A stretch of DNA of 13,389 nt, from the NCBI GenBank assembly GCA_937922985.1, contig CALAKV010000006.1:1-13389 (forward strand), read 5' to 3'. The translations under genes and the position numbers were made by a program. Of the stretch, positions 1 to 6,408 are shown piece by piece (the first letter of the stretch is position 1; each line of letters starts with the position of its first letter). This DNA comes from an uncultured bacterium. Its GTDB lineage: Bacteria; Patescibacteriota; Saccharimonadia; Saccharimonadales; Saccharimonadaceae. Under the pieces are notes generated by a model. The model saw only the letters and a program-made list of their open reading frames with translations. It was not told the origin of the DNA and did no database searches.

Positions 1-1550
1 ATTAAGTTCTTTCGAGCAGAAACCTGAGATTCAACAAAGCTTCCATCTTCGTTTAATTTCGAACCAGCATCAGCGATAATTTCGCGCATCTCATGGTCGG
101 CATCAAGATAAACGACCTCATCAGTCACTTTGCTATTTTTAACTCGCAAGTATGGAGCTTCAATAAAGCCGTATTCATTAATTCGGGCAAAAGTTGCGAG
201 GTTTGTTACGAGTCCAACGTTTCCACCTTCTGGTGTTTCAACAAGACAAATTCGGCCATAGTGAGTTGGGTGGCTGTCGCGAACTTCAAGGCCAGCACGG
301 TCACGAGTAACACCGCCAGGACCCATTGAGCTCAAACGGCGCTTGTGAGAAAGTTCTGAAAGCGGGTTAGTTTCATCCATAACCTGAGCAAGCTGCGATC
401 CAGCAAAAAATTCACGCACTGCAGCAACAACTGGGCGAGCATTTACTAATTGACCAGGAGTTACAGTTTCAATATCAGTCATCGACATTCGGTCCATCGC
501 ATTTCGTTGCATTCGAAGCATACCAACACGGAATTGTCGCGCAACAAGCTCACCAACCAATTTGACTCGTCGATTATCAAGACTATCGATATCATCAACT
601 TCACCCTGCGAATTATTTAAGCGAATAACTTCTTTAATAATTTCGAAAAGATCTTCCATTTGGAAAGAACGATTTTCAGTTGTGTTTGGTGTTTCAAGAT
701 TTAAGCGTTTATTAATTTTATATCGACCAACACGGCCATAATCAAACCGCTTAAAGTCGAAGAACATTCGTTCAATCATATTTCGGGCATTTTCAATAGT
801 TGCCAAATCTCCTGGGCGAAGACGGCGGTAAACCTCAATCAAAGCTTCATTTGGGCCAGCCGATTGATCTTTTTCGAGAGTTGATTGAATAAACTTAACA
901 TCTCCGTTATCAACATCAGCAAAAATCTCTCGCATTTCAGCATTAGTCATTCGACCAAGTGCACGCAAGAAAGTTGTTACTGGAAGTTTTCGGCGGCGGT
1001 CAATTTTCACATAAATCACACCAGTTTTAGGGTCGGTTTCAAATTCTAACCAAGCACCACGAACCGGAATCAACTTTGCGCCATAATATTTTTTTCCGTC
1101 ACTTCCGGTTTCGGCATTAAAATAAACACCTTCAGAACGAATCAACTGCGAAACAATAACACGTTCAGTTCCGTTAATAATGAAAGTTCCTTGGTTTGTC
1201 ATCCAAGGGTAGTCACCAAGGTAAATTTCTTGTTCTTTAACTTCACCAGTAACTTTATTCGTAAGCTCAACTTGAACATGTAGCGGAGCTTCAAAAGTTA
1301 AATTATTTTCTTTCGCAAAATCTTTTGTTGTTTTTGGAGTTTGAAATTCATAACTCTTAAATCGTAGAGCTAATTTTTGACCAGTATAGTCGTCAATTGG
1401 ATTAATCTCTTCGAAAATTTCACTCAAACCATTATCGACAAAATCTTTCCAAGATTCTTTTTGGTGAGCGATTAAATCTGGGGTTTTAAGAAGAGCGTCT
1501 TCTTTCGAAAAGAACGCTCGTCCTGCAGCATTAAAGTGCTTTTTTGCCAT
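1..1550 (-). CDS. rpoB: DNA-directed RNA polymerase beta subunit, N-terminal part (C-terminus beyond left edge)
   Basis: The beta subunit forms half of the RNA polymerase active-site cleft. The first 516 codons are visible and run off the left edge without a stop; rpoC would be expected beyond. The protein starts MAKKHFNAAGRAFFSK and carries the family blocks MTNQGTFIINGTERVIVSQL (about residues 117-136), the rifampicin-region block SQLAQVMDETNPLSELSHKRR (about 383-405) and HPTHYGRICLVETPEGGNVG further on. The rifampicin-region His (E. coli H526 equivalent) is at about residue 402, as in the compact Thermus subunit and unlike E. coli. Residues matching E. coli Q513, D516, H526, R529 and S531 are kept; F514 is Val and L533 is Met. 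The start at 1550 has a strong GAGGAG ribosome site 4 bases upstream. An in-frame ATG 25 codons further up (1625) has none, so 1550 is preferred. Transcribed alone from its own promoter; no rplJ or rplL lies upstream. Confidence 0.97.
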   Translation of the reverse strand, partial: MAKKHFNAAGRAFFSKEDALLKTPDLIAHQKESWKDFVDNGLSEIFEEINPIDDYTGQKLALRFKSYEFQTPKTTKDFAKENNLTFEAPLHVQVELTNKVTGEVKEQEIYLGDYPWMTNQGTFIINGTERVIVSQLIRSEGVYFNAETGSDGKKYYGAKLIPVRGAWLEFETDPKTGVIYVKIDRRRKLPVTTFLRALGRMTNAEMREIFADVDNGDVKFIQSTLEKDQSAGPNEALIEVYRRLRPGDLATIENARNMIERMFFDFKRFDYGRVGRYKINKRLNLETPNTTENRSFQMEDLFEIIKEVIRLNNSQGEVDDIDSLDNRRVKLVGELVARQFRVGMLRMQRNAMDRMSMTDIETVTPGQLVNARPVVAAVREFFAGSQLAQVMDETNPLSELSHKRRLSSMGPGGVTRDRAGLEVRDSHPTHYGRICLVETPEGGNVGLVTNLATFARINEYGFIEAPYLRVKNSKVTDEVVYLDADHEMREIIADAGSKLNEDGSFVESQVSARKNL

Positions 1551-1577
1551 TTTTCTCCTCGCATTTAAAGTGTTATT

Positions 1578-1656
1578 AGAATCGGCCCGAAGATTCTCCG
1601 CCTGCGACTTTCGAAATTTTGCCATCAATTTCGAAGTAAAATTCTCCGCAAGCACA
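1578..1656 (-). promoter_or_regulatory. Structured rpoB leader with two hairpins and a repeated GCGGAGAAT
   Basis: The predicted transcript starts near 1666, giving about 115 nt before the rpoB ATG. It holds a bulged hairpin at 1607-1637 (arms ACTTCGAAATT and AATTTCGAAAGT) and a 6-bp hairpin at 1578-1597 (AGAATC, 8-nt loop, GATTCT). GCGGAGAAT occurs twice, at 1641-1649 and 1593-1601, exactly 48 nt apart. The stretch is also open in the rpoB frame, where both repeats would encode Ala-Glu-Asn. It is either a regulatory leader or an N-terminal extension; the strong ribosome site at the 1550 start favours a leader. Confidence 0.45.
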
Positions 1657-1672
1657 CTACTTCTTGCAGCCC

Positions 1673-1701
1673 ATTCTAACATATTTTTCAAAAAAAATCA
1701 A
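1673..1701 (-). promoter_or_regulatory. rpoB promoter, extended -10
   Basis: On the minus strand TTGATT (1696-1701), a 17-bp spacer, then TAGAAT (1673-1678) preceded by TGT, an extended -10. It lies directly after the T-run of the terminator of the upstream 46-aa gene, so rpoB starts its own transcript. Confidence 0.75.
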
Positions 1702-1702
1702 T

Positions 1703-1726
1703 AAAAAACCGCCCTAAAAGACGGTT
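1703..1726 (-). terminator. Intrinsic terminator of the 46-aa gene
   Basis: On the minus strand AACCGTC, a 10-nt loop, then GGCGGTT: a 7-bp stem with one G-T pair, followed by a run of T. It begins 8 bases after the tandem TAA stops of the small gene and ends next to the -35 box of rpoB. Confidence 0.75.
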
Positions 1727-1733
1727 AAAATTA

Positions 1734-1874
1734 TTAGTGCATTATCAATACATATGATTTTATACTCAAATTAGCCTCCCTAGTAGCTAGAATAGCTCTA
1801 TTATCCTCCTCACTAATGGCTCGTTCATCATGATGAATATGAAAAACTTTTTCGATTGTTTCTTTCGCACTCAT
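1734..1874 (-). CDS. Small hypothetical protein, 46 aa
   Basis: Not recognised. It starts MSAKETIEKVFHIHHDERAI and ends SIKSYVLIMH. It is charged and soluble-looking, with no signal peptide or membrane segment, a His-rich patch (HIHHDE, residues 12-17) and a probable helix after it. It is credible as a gene because all expression signals are in place: a TTGATC-17-TAAAAT promoter, a perfect GGAGGT ribosome site 8 bases before ATG, two in-frame TAA stops in a row, then an intrinsic terminator. Its leader shares a motif with the leader of the galU-like gene at 7390. Codons such as AGG and CTA appear here but seem scarce in neighbouring genes, though the protein is too short to argue transfer. 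It diverges from the secreted-protein gene at 2054. A small regulator or an antitoxin-like partner is conceivable, but nothing in the sequence shows this. Confidence 0.7.
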   Translation of the reverse strand: MSAKETIEKVFHIHHDERAISEEDNRAILATREANLSIKSYVLIMH

Positions 1875-1883
1875 AATTTGTTA

Positions 1884-1911
1884 CCTCCAAAAAGTACTTT
1901 TTGCCCAAGGC
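1884..1911 (-). promoter_or_regulatory. Shared leader motif, copy A (before 46-aa gene)
   Basis: Minus-strand order: CCTTGGGCAA, AAAGTACTT, then GGAGG (the ribosome site). The same blocks in the same order precede the galU-like gene at 7400-7432. Here AAGTACTT sits in a 16-bp palindrome, CAAAAAGTACTTTTTG (1888-1903), that abuts the ribosome site. The predicted transcript begins at about the first base of the motif, so it occupies nearly the whole leader. Function unknown; it matches no riboswitch I can name. Confidence 0.5.
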
Positions 1912-1917
1912 TTGTAT

Positions 1918-1946
1918 ATTTTACACCCTTTCATAGAAAAGATCAA
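1918..1946 (-). promoter_or_regulatory. Promoter of the 46-aa gene
   Basis: Minus strand TTGATC (1941-1946), 17 bp, TAAAAT (1918-1923). Its -35 box is four C residues away from the -35 box of the opposite promoter; together they form the inverted repeat ATCAA-CCCC-TTGAT, so the two genes compete for or share polymerase at this point. Confidence 0.65.
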
Positions 1947-1950
1947 CCCC

Positions 1951-1979
1951 TTGATTTTTTATTGTTTTTATGCTATTAT
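1951..1979 (+). promoter_or_regulatory. Promoter of the secreted-protein gene, extended -10
   Basis: TTGATT (1951-1956), 17 bp, TATTAT (1974-1979) preceded by TGC. Predicted start near 1986, giving a leader of about 68 nt. Confidence 0.7.
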
Positions 1980-1998
1980 GTGGCTATTAAAATTATTT

Positions 1999-2039
1999 AC
2001 GCACCTTTCAAAACTATTTTAATGTTTTATTGAGTGCGT
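1999..2039 (+). promoter_or_regulatory. Stem-loop in the leader of the secreted-protein gene
   Basis: ACGCAC (1999-2004) pairs with GTGCGT (2034-2039). Inside, CAAAAC can pair with GTTTT and an adjoining TTG around a small bulge. The structure ends just before the AGAAGGA ribosome site at about 2041-2047, so it may affect translation or message stability. Confidence 0.4.
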
Positions 2040-2053
2040 TAGAAGGAATTAAA

Positions 2054-2683
2054 ATGAAGAAAAAATATTTCTTTTTAGTGCTCTTCGTAGCGCTATTTTC
2101 GGTTTCAGCATATTCTACAAGCAAAGCTTTTGCGCAAGATTTCTTGCCAGAAGCCGCAAAGATTTCAAAAACTACTGACACGTTCAAAAAGTTTTTTGAA
2201 AAAGGTAAGGATTTTTCGAAAGAAAAATGGAATAATTTTCGGAATACACGAGATGACTTTTTTGCTGATCCAATTGAGGTAAAAGGGTTAACCTTTACAG
2301 ACAAAAATGGTCAAAAAATCGATAAAGTATACTTTTCAATATCAACAAAGCTAAGAATTCATCCATTGATTAAACTCGTAGATGAGGATGGAAAGGATAT
2401 TACAGATTATACTTATAGCACACAAAGTACAGGTTCTGAATTTAAATTTATCGACACCATTGGCTATTTTCGCGCAGAGACTCCTTACTATACAGGCGTA
2501 AATATTTTATTGCCAAGTGGGCAATATTATGTTTTGGCGCAGCGTATCCCTAAAAGTGGGGATATCTCAGAAGAACAATTTTGGCCTGTCCCTGTTTCAA
2601 AAACAGAATTCAAAAGGCTAAAGGCTCTCAAAATATCCGCAATTGGCGAAAAAGTTAAGCCAATTGGCGGATATAATTACTAA
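2054..2683 (+). CDS. Hypothetical secreted protein, 209 aa
   Basis: Not recognised by family. Residues 1-27 form a classical Sec signal peptide: a basic KKK start, a hydrophobic core FFLVLFVALFSVSAY and an AFA cleavage motif before Gln28. No lipobox cysteine, second membrane segment or wall-anchor motif is seen, so the mature ~182-aa protein is probably released or held at the surface. The first ~50 mature residues are rich in Lys, Phe and charge and likely helical (DTFKKFFEKGKDFSKEKWNN). The rest is rich in Tyr, Ile, Val and Gly and looks like beta strands. ATG at 2054 is chosen because AGAAGGA lies just upstream and it gives a proper signal peptide; an ATG at 2030 in the same frame would put eight residues before it. 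It has its own promoter and terminator. In a small epibiont-type bacterium, host contact is a possible role, but that is inference only. Confidence 0.88.
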   Translation: MKKKYFFLVLFVALFSVSAYSTSKAFAQDFLPEAAKISKTTDTFKKFFEKGKDFSKEKWNNFRNTRDDFFADPIEVKGLTFTDKNGQKIDKVYFSISTKLRIHPLIKLVDEDGKDITDYTYSTQSTGSEFKFIDTIGYFRAETPYYTGVNILLPSGQYYVLAQRIPKSGDISEEQFWPVPVSKTEFKRLKALKISAIGEKVKPIGGYNY

Positions 2684-2708
2684 TAGTCTCGTTTGTGAGG
2701 CTATTTTT
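2682..2708 (+). terminator. Intrinsic terminator of the secreted-protein gene
   Basis: AATAGTCTC (2682-2690), a 6-nt loop, then GAGGCTATT (2697-2705): a 9-bp stem with one wobble pair, followed by a T-run. It overlaps the stop codon of this gene and the stop of clpP on the other strand; the convergent genes are only 17 bp apart. The minus-strand reading lacks a T-run, so clpP gets a hairpin but not a classic terminator here. Confidence 0.75.
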
Positions 2709-3300
2709 CTTGCTGGATTATTTTATCAACTAAGCCGTATTTTACAGCTTCCTCAGCACTCATCCAATAATCTCGCTCCATATCATTTTTGAGCTTTTCC
2801 AAATCCTGACCACTATTTTTGGCCAAAATTTGTGCAAGTTTTTCTTTAAGCAATAAGCTTTCTTTTAGGTCAATTTCTTGGTCTGTAACTTTTCCGCGCG
2901 TACCGCTTGATGGTTGATGAATCATTACTCGAGAATTCGGTAAAATTGCACGCTTACCTTTTGTTCCAGCCGCTAGCAAAAACGCCCCCATTGAAGCTTG
3001 CAAACCAATCCCAATTGTTTGCACATCCGGTTTGATAAATTTAATCGTGTCATAAATAGCCAAACCATCATAAACACTTCCGCCAGGGCTATTAATATAA
3101 AGTTTAATATCTTCATCTGGATTTTCGAAAGCCAAATGAAGAAGTTGCGCCACCACAACATTCGCCGTATGTGAATTCACATCTTCACCCAAAAAAATAA
3201 CTCGTTCTTTTAAAAGCCGCGAATAAATATCAAACGCTCGCTCACCTCTATTAGTCTCTTCAACAACCGTTGGTACTAAATAATTATCTGTTTTTTGCAT
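2701..3300 (-). CDS. clpP: ATP-dependent Clp protease proteolytic subunit
   Basis: ClpP forms a double seven-membered ring with serine-protease sites inside, fed with unfolded protein by an AAA+ partner, here surely the ClpC encoded just upstream. At 199 aa it has normal family length. The catalytic triad is Ser103 (in QASMGAFLLAAG), His128 (in MIHQP) and Asp177 (last residue of MERD), with the usual 25- and 49-residue spacings. The oxyanion segment INSPGGSV (70-77) and the C-terminal AEEAVKYGLVDKI are present. The N-terminus (MQKTDNYLVPTVVEETNRGE) fits the family start, whose propeptide is short and removed. It is the second gene of a clpC-clpP operon: the clpC stop TAA directly precedes its GGAG ribosome site and 9 bases separate the genes. 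Expression should follow the CIRCE-controlled clpC promoter. Confidence 0.98.
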   Translation of the reverse strand: MQKTDNYLVPTVVEETNRGERAFDIYSRLLKERVIFLGEDVNSHTANVVVAQLLHLAFENPDEDIKLYINSPGGSVYDGLAIYDTIKFIKPDVQTIGIGLQASMGAFLLAAGTKGKRAILPNSRVMIHQPSSGTRGKVTDQEIDLKESLLLKEKLAQILAKNSGQDLEKLKNDMERDYWMSAEEAVKYGLVDKIIQQEK

Positions 3301-3309
3301 TTTCTCTCC

Positions 3310-5796
3310 TTAATCTTTCGAAACTTCAATTATAATTTCACCATTTTTAGCACTCGCCACAAATTGTGTTCCCTTTGGTGGTTTTTTTGCCAGAATTTCC
3401 TCGGCTAATTTGTGTTCCAGCAAATCCTCAATTGCGCGCCTAAGCGGCCTTGCTCCATTTTTAGCATCATAACCCTTTTCAATAATAAAATCTTTCGCTG
3501 ATTTTCGAACTTTCAAATTCAAACCTTTTCGAAGCAATCGATTATTCAAATCAGCTAAAAGAATATCAAAAATATTGCCAATTTCAGTTTTCGAAAGTGA
3601 TTGAAATGTAATAATTCCGTCGAATCGATTTAAAAGCTCAGGTTTTAGAACTTTTTCAAGAGCCCTTCGAGCGAATTTTTCATTTTTTGAGTGATTCTTT
3701 TTCGAAGAACTTTCCGCCTCAAACCCGAGCGATTTTTCATTCATCATTTCACTTGCACCAAGATTACTTGTTAAAATTACAACAGTATTCTTGAACGAAA
3801 CTTTTCGCCCTTCAGAATCCGTTAATTCACCATCTTCTAAGAGTTGCAAAAGTAGATTGAAAGTATCTGGGTGAGCTTTTTCAATTTCATCAAAAAGCAC
3901 TACAGAATATGGCTGACGGCGAATTTTCTCTGTTAAAGTTCCACCTTCACCATAGCCAACATAACCAGCTGGTGCGCCCAAAAGTTGCGAAGTTTTATGT
4001 TTTTCGCCAAATTCGCTCATATCAATTTTAATTAAAGATTTCGAACCGCCAAAGACCTCGTTTGCAAGCTGGCGTGAAAGTTCAGTTTTTCCAACTCCAG
4101 TCGGACCAAGAAAAATAAACGAACCAATTGGACGATTTTCGTCTGAAATCCCAGATTTATTACGGCGGATCGCTTTTGAGATTTTTTCAATCGCCTCACT
4201 TTGGCCGATCACCTTTTTCGAAAGATGTTTTTCAAGATTTTGTAGAATTTTTGCCTGATTTTTTGAAATTTTTTGAACCGGAATATTCGTTTTTAAAGAA
4301 ATCGCTCGCGCCACATAATCGCTCGTTAAAATAATTTTTTTCGAACTTTTTGCTTTTTGCTCCTCTTCACTAAGTTTCTTTCTAAGTTGTGAAATTCGCG
4401 TTTTATAGAGAGCCGCACCTTCGAAATCTTCATTTTCTGCCGCTCGAATTTGCTTTTCATTTAATTTTTCAATCTCACGTGAGAATTCTAAAATTTTATT
4501 CGGTGTCGACACCTTCTCACTCGCAGCTAGCGCACCAGCCTCATCTAAAATATCAATAGCTTTATCTGGCATTTGGCGGTCAAAAATATACCTCGCGCTC
4601 ATATCAACAATTTCGCCCAAAACTTCATCAGAAACTTCAATATTATGATATTTTTCATATTTTTCTCGCAAACCTTTTAAAATATCAATCGTTTCACCCA
4701 AACTTGGTTCTTCAACCTGAACAGATTGAAAACGCCGATTTAATGCAGAATCTTTCTCAATTGATTTTTTAAATTCGTCAAAAGTTGTGGCACCGATTAG
4801 TTTAATTTTTCCACGAGCGAGCGCTGGCTTTAAAATATTTGCCGCATCCATTGCGCCCTCCGCTGAGCCAGTTCCTGCTAAGAGATGAATTTCATCAATA
4901 AATGCAATGATTTCTTGATGTTTTTCAAGCGCTTTAATTACATTTTTTAGCCGCTCTTCAAATTGACCACGAAATTTCGTACCAGCCAACATTCCAGCTA
5001 AATCAATTTCAAAAATTCGCTTTCCAATTAGTTGTGATGGGACTTGTTCTTTAGAAATTTTTTGAGCAAGAAGTTCAACTACAGCGGTTTTTCCAACTCC
5101 AGCTTCACCAATCAAAACTGGATTAGATTTTGTGCGACGAAGCAGAACCGTAATTAATCTCTGGACTTCAGTTTCACGCCCAATTACCGGATCAAGTTCA
5201 CCATTTTTAGCTTTTTCTGTCAAATCTTCGCCAAATTTCTTCAAAATTGCAATTTCACGGCTCGATTGTTGTTTCCCTGAATTCTTTCGAAAGCTTTTTT
5301 GCTCAATTTCATCGATTCCCTCAGCTGAATTTTCGTTCGAAAACAAAATATCAAAAGCATTCACTAACCCCTCAATATCAGCCCCAGTTTGCCGAAGTAC
5401 AACCTGCAATTTTAAATCTTTTTGCTTTAAAATTGAGAAAAGCAGGTTTTTTGTGCCAATTTCATTATCGTCACCAGAAATTAAACTCGCCATTTTTAAT
5501 GCAAAAACCGCGCGATCGGTTAAAGCTCGCACATTTGGATCTGCAAAATCTGGCATACTTTTCGAAATTGGCGGATTCTCAACAAAAAAATCATATAAAT
5601 CTTCAAACTTTAAGCCGTATTCATATGCTAAAGTTGCTGCCGAAGATTCGCGATTTGCTAAAATTCCTAACAAAATATGTTCAATTCCAATGTAGCCAGT
5701 TTTAAATTTACGAGAGAAAAATTCTGCTCGCTCCAAACTTTTGTGCGAATTTTCACTCATTCGCGAAATAATTTCTTGAAAATCTTCAGGTATCAT
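3310..5796 (-). CDS. clpC: ClpC-type AAA+ unfoldase, partner of ClpP
   Basis: This hexameric ATPase unfolds proteins and threads them into ClpP. Domains in order: N domain with Clp repeats (about 1-150); first AAA+ module with Walker A GEAGVGKT (230-237) and Walker B IIAFIDE (296-302); a mid coiled-coil holding a UVR-like motif (about 440-476), the mark of ClpC rather than ClpB; second AAA+ module with Walker A GPTGVGKT (564-571), Walker B VVLFDE (632-637), sensor 1 TSNLG (676-680) and sensor 2 GARPLRR (781-787). The ClpP-docking loop appears as LGF (690-692). 828 aa is typical. No ctsR, mcsA or mcsB neighbours are present, unlike Firmicutes, and control appears to be by HrcA through a CIRCE site. 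ATG lies 6 bases after the -10 box with no ribosome site, so the message is predicted to be leaderless. Confidence 0.96.
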   Translation of the reverse strand: MIPEDFQEIISRMSENSHKSLERAEFFSRKFKTGYIGIEHILLGILANRESSAATLAYEYGLKFEDLYDFFVENPPISKSMPDFADPNVRALTDRAVFALKMASLISGDDNEIGTKNLLFSILKQKDLKLQVVLRQTGADIEGLVNAFDILFSNENSAEGIDEIEQKSFRKNSGKQQSSREIAILKKFGEDLTEKAKNGELDPVIGRETEVQRLITVLLRRTKSNPVLIGEAGVGKTAVVELLAQKISKEQVPSQLIGKRIFEIDLAGMLAGTKFRGQFEERLKNVIKALEKHQEIIAFIDEIHLLAGTGSAEGAMDAANILKPALARGKIKLIGATTFDEFKKSIEKDSALNRRFQSVQVEEPSLGETIDILKGLREKYEKYHNIEVSDEVLGEIVDMSARYIFDRQMPDKAIDILDEAGALAASEKVSTPNKILEFSREIEKLNEKQIRAAENEDFEGAALYKTRISQLRKKLSEEEQKAKSSKKIILTSDYVARAISLKTNIPVQKISKNQAKILQNLEKHLSKKVIGQSEAIEKISKAIRRNKSGISDENRPIGSFIFLGPTGVGKTELSRQLANEVFGGSKSLIKIDMSEFGEKHKTSQLLGAPAGYVGYGEGGTLTEKIRRQPYSVVLFDEIEKAHPDTFNLLLQLLEDGELTDSEGRKVSFKNTVVILTSNLGASEMMNEKSLGFEAESSSKKNHSKNEKFARRALEKVLKPELLNRFDGIITFQSLSKTEIGNIFDILLADLNNRLLRKGLNLKVRKSAKDFIIEKGYDAKNGARPLRRAIEDLLEHKLAEEILAKKPPKGTQFVASAKNGEIIIEVSKD

Positions 5797-5802
5797 AACT
5801 CT

Positions 5803-5831
5803 ATTTTATCATACTTTTAGCACTCTTACAA
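5803..5831 (-). promoter_or_regulatory. clpC promoter, leaderless arrangement
   Basis: Minus strand TTGTAA (5826-5831), 17 bp, TAAAAT (5803-5808) preceded by TGA (extended -10). The A of the clpC ATG (5796) is the seventh base after the -10 box, where transcription normally starts. The -35 box lies in the 9-bp centre of the CIRCE operator. Confidence 0.65.
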
Positions 5832-5843
5832 TATGAGTGCTAA
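5817..5843. promoter_or_regulatory. CIRCE operator (HrcA binding site)
   Basis: TTAGCACTC (5817-5825), nine bases, GAGTGCTAA (5835-5843): a perfect match to the conserved CIRCE inverted repeat. It covers about -21 to -47 of the predicted clpC start, so bound HrcA would block polymerase. It lies about 52 bases upstream of the predicted start of the divergent gene at 5901 and probably does not repress that gene. hrcA itself is not in this window. Confidence 0.96.
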
Positions 5844-5859
5844 TAATTTCTTATTTTAT

Positions 5860-5888
5860 TTGACTTTTTAGGCTTTTTTATATATAAT
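5860..5888 (+). promoter_or_regulatory. Promoter of the methyltransferase gene
   Basis: TTGACT (5860-5865), 17 bp, TATAAT (5883-5888). Transcription is predicted to start near 5895, leaving a leader of about 6 nt with no ribosome site before ATG 5901. Confidence 0.8.
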
Positions 5889-5900
5889 TGTCATATTAAA

Positions 5901-6407
5901 ATGCGTGAACTAAAACTTTCTAAAATTCAAACGCCACTTGGCGAAATGACGGCAATCGCTCATGACGATGCTTTGGTTTTTTTGGAATTTCAAGATAATG
6001 AAAATTTCGAAAAAGATTTAGCTCAAATTAAAGAGTTTTTTGAAGTTGAAAATATTGAAGAAGGCGAAAATCTACCAATTAAACAGATACGCATTGAACT
6101 TGAAGATTATTTTAAACACCCTTTTGCAGGTTTTAAAACACCAATCGAAATGATTGGAACAGATTTTCAAAAACAGGTTTGGGAGGAGCTTCAAAATATT
6201 CGCTCTGGCTCAACCTCAACATATTCTGAAATTGCCGAAAAAATTGAAAATCCTAATGCCGTTCGTGCGGTTGGCAACGCTTTAAACGCAAATAAGCTCT
6301 CCATAATTGTTCCGTGTCATCGAGTTCTTACAAAAGATATGGATTTCGGTGGCTATAACGGCGGGCAAAATCGCAAAAGTTGGCTACTTCAACACGAAGG
6401 AATTTAA
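5901..6407 (+). CDS. ogt: Methylated-DNA--[protein]-cysteine S-methyltransferase (MGMT)
   Basis: This suicide repair enzyme moves the alkyl group from O6-alkylguanine (and O4-alkylthymine) to its own cysteine. The active-site motif is IVPCHRVL with Cys139, preceded by the helix-turn-helix block TYSEIAEKI (107-115) and AVRAVGNALNANKLS (120-134), in which Arg122 is the base-flipping arginine of the family. The C-terminus GGYNGGQNRKSWLLQHE is typical. Residues 1-80 are the less conserved N-terminal domain. 168 aa matches single-domain Ogt/MGMT; there is no AdaA transcription-factor domain. ATG 5901 is chosen from domain length and its place just after the promoter; no ribosome site is visible, so it is a very short-leader or leaderless message. 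It stands alone, diverging from clpC and converging on the galU-like gene. Confidence 0.95.
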   Translation: MRELKLSKIQTPLGEMTAIAHDDALVFLEFQDNENFEKDLAQIKEFFEVENIEEGENLPIKQIRIELEDYFKHPFAGFKTPIEMIGTDFQKQVWEELQNIRSGSTSTYSEIAEKIENPNAVRAVGNALNANKLSIIVPCHRVLTKDMDFGGYNGGQNRKSWLLQHEGI

Positions 6408-6408
6408 A

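Noticed and set aside
93..329. Plus-strand frame of 78 codons
   Set aside because: Antisense to conserved rpoB sequence; no promoter or ribosome site.
1655..1680. A third copy of the shared leader motif before rpoB (TGGGCTGCAAGAAGTAG)
   Set aside because: Only loosely similar (GGGC and AAGTA), directly abuts the -10 box, and is not next to a ribosome site.
1830..2033. Plus-strand frame of 67 codons
   Set aside because: Overlaps the 46-aa gene, both divergent promoters and the leader stem; no ribosome site. The minus-strand small gene explains the region better.
2030..2053. Earlier ATG for the secreted protein
   Set aside because: Would add eight residues before the KKK start of the signal peptide, lies inside the leader stem-loop, and lacks a ribosome site; AGAAGGA fits ATG 2054.
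2014..2304. Minus-strand frame of 96 codons
   Set aside because: Antisense to the signal peptide and N-terminus of the secreted protein, which has its own promoter, ribosome site and terminator.
5132..5705. Two long plus-strand frames of 187 and 152 codons
   Set aside because: Both are shadows of the conserved first AAA+ region and N domain of clpC, with no expression signals.
5817..5843. CIRCE as a regulator of ogt as well
   Set aside because: The site lies about 52 bases upstream of the predicted ogt start and does not touch its promoter; no evidence for dual control.
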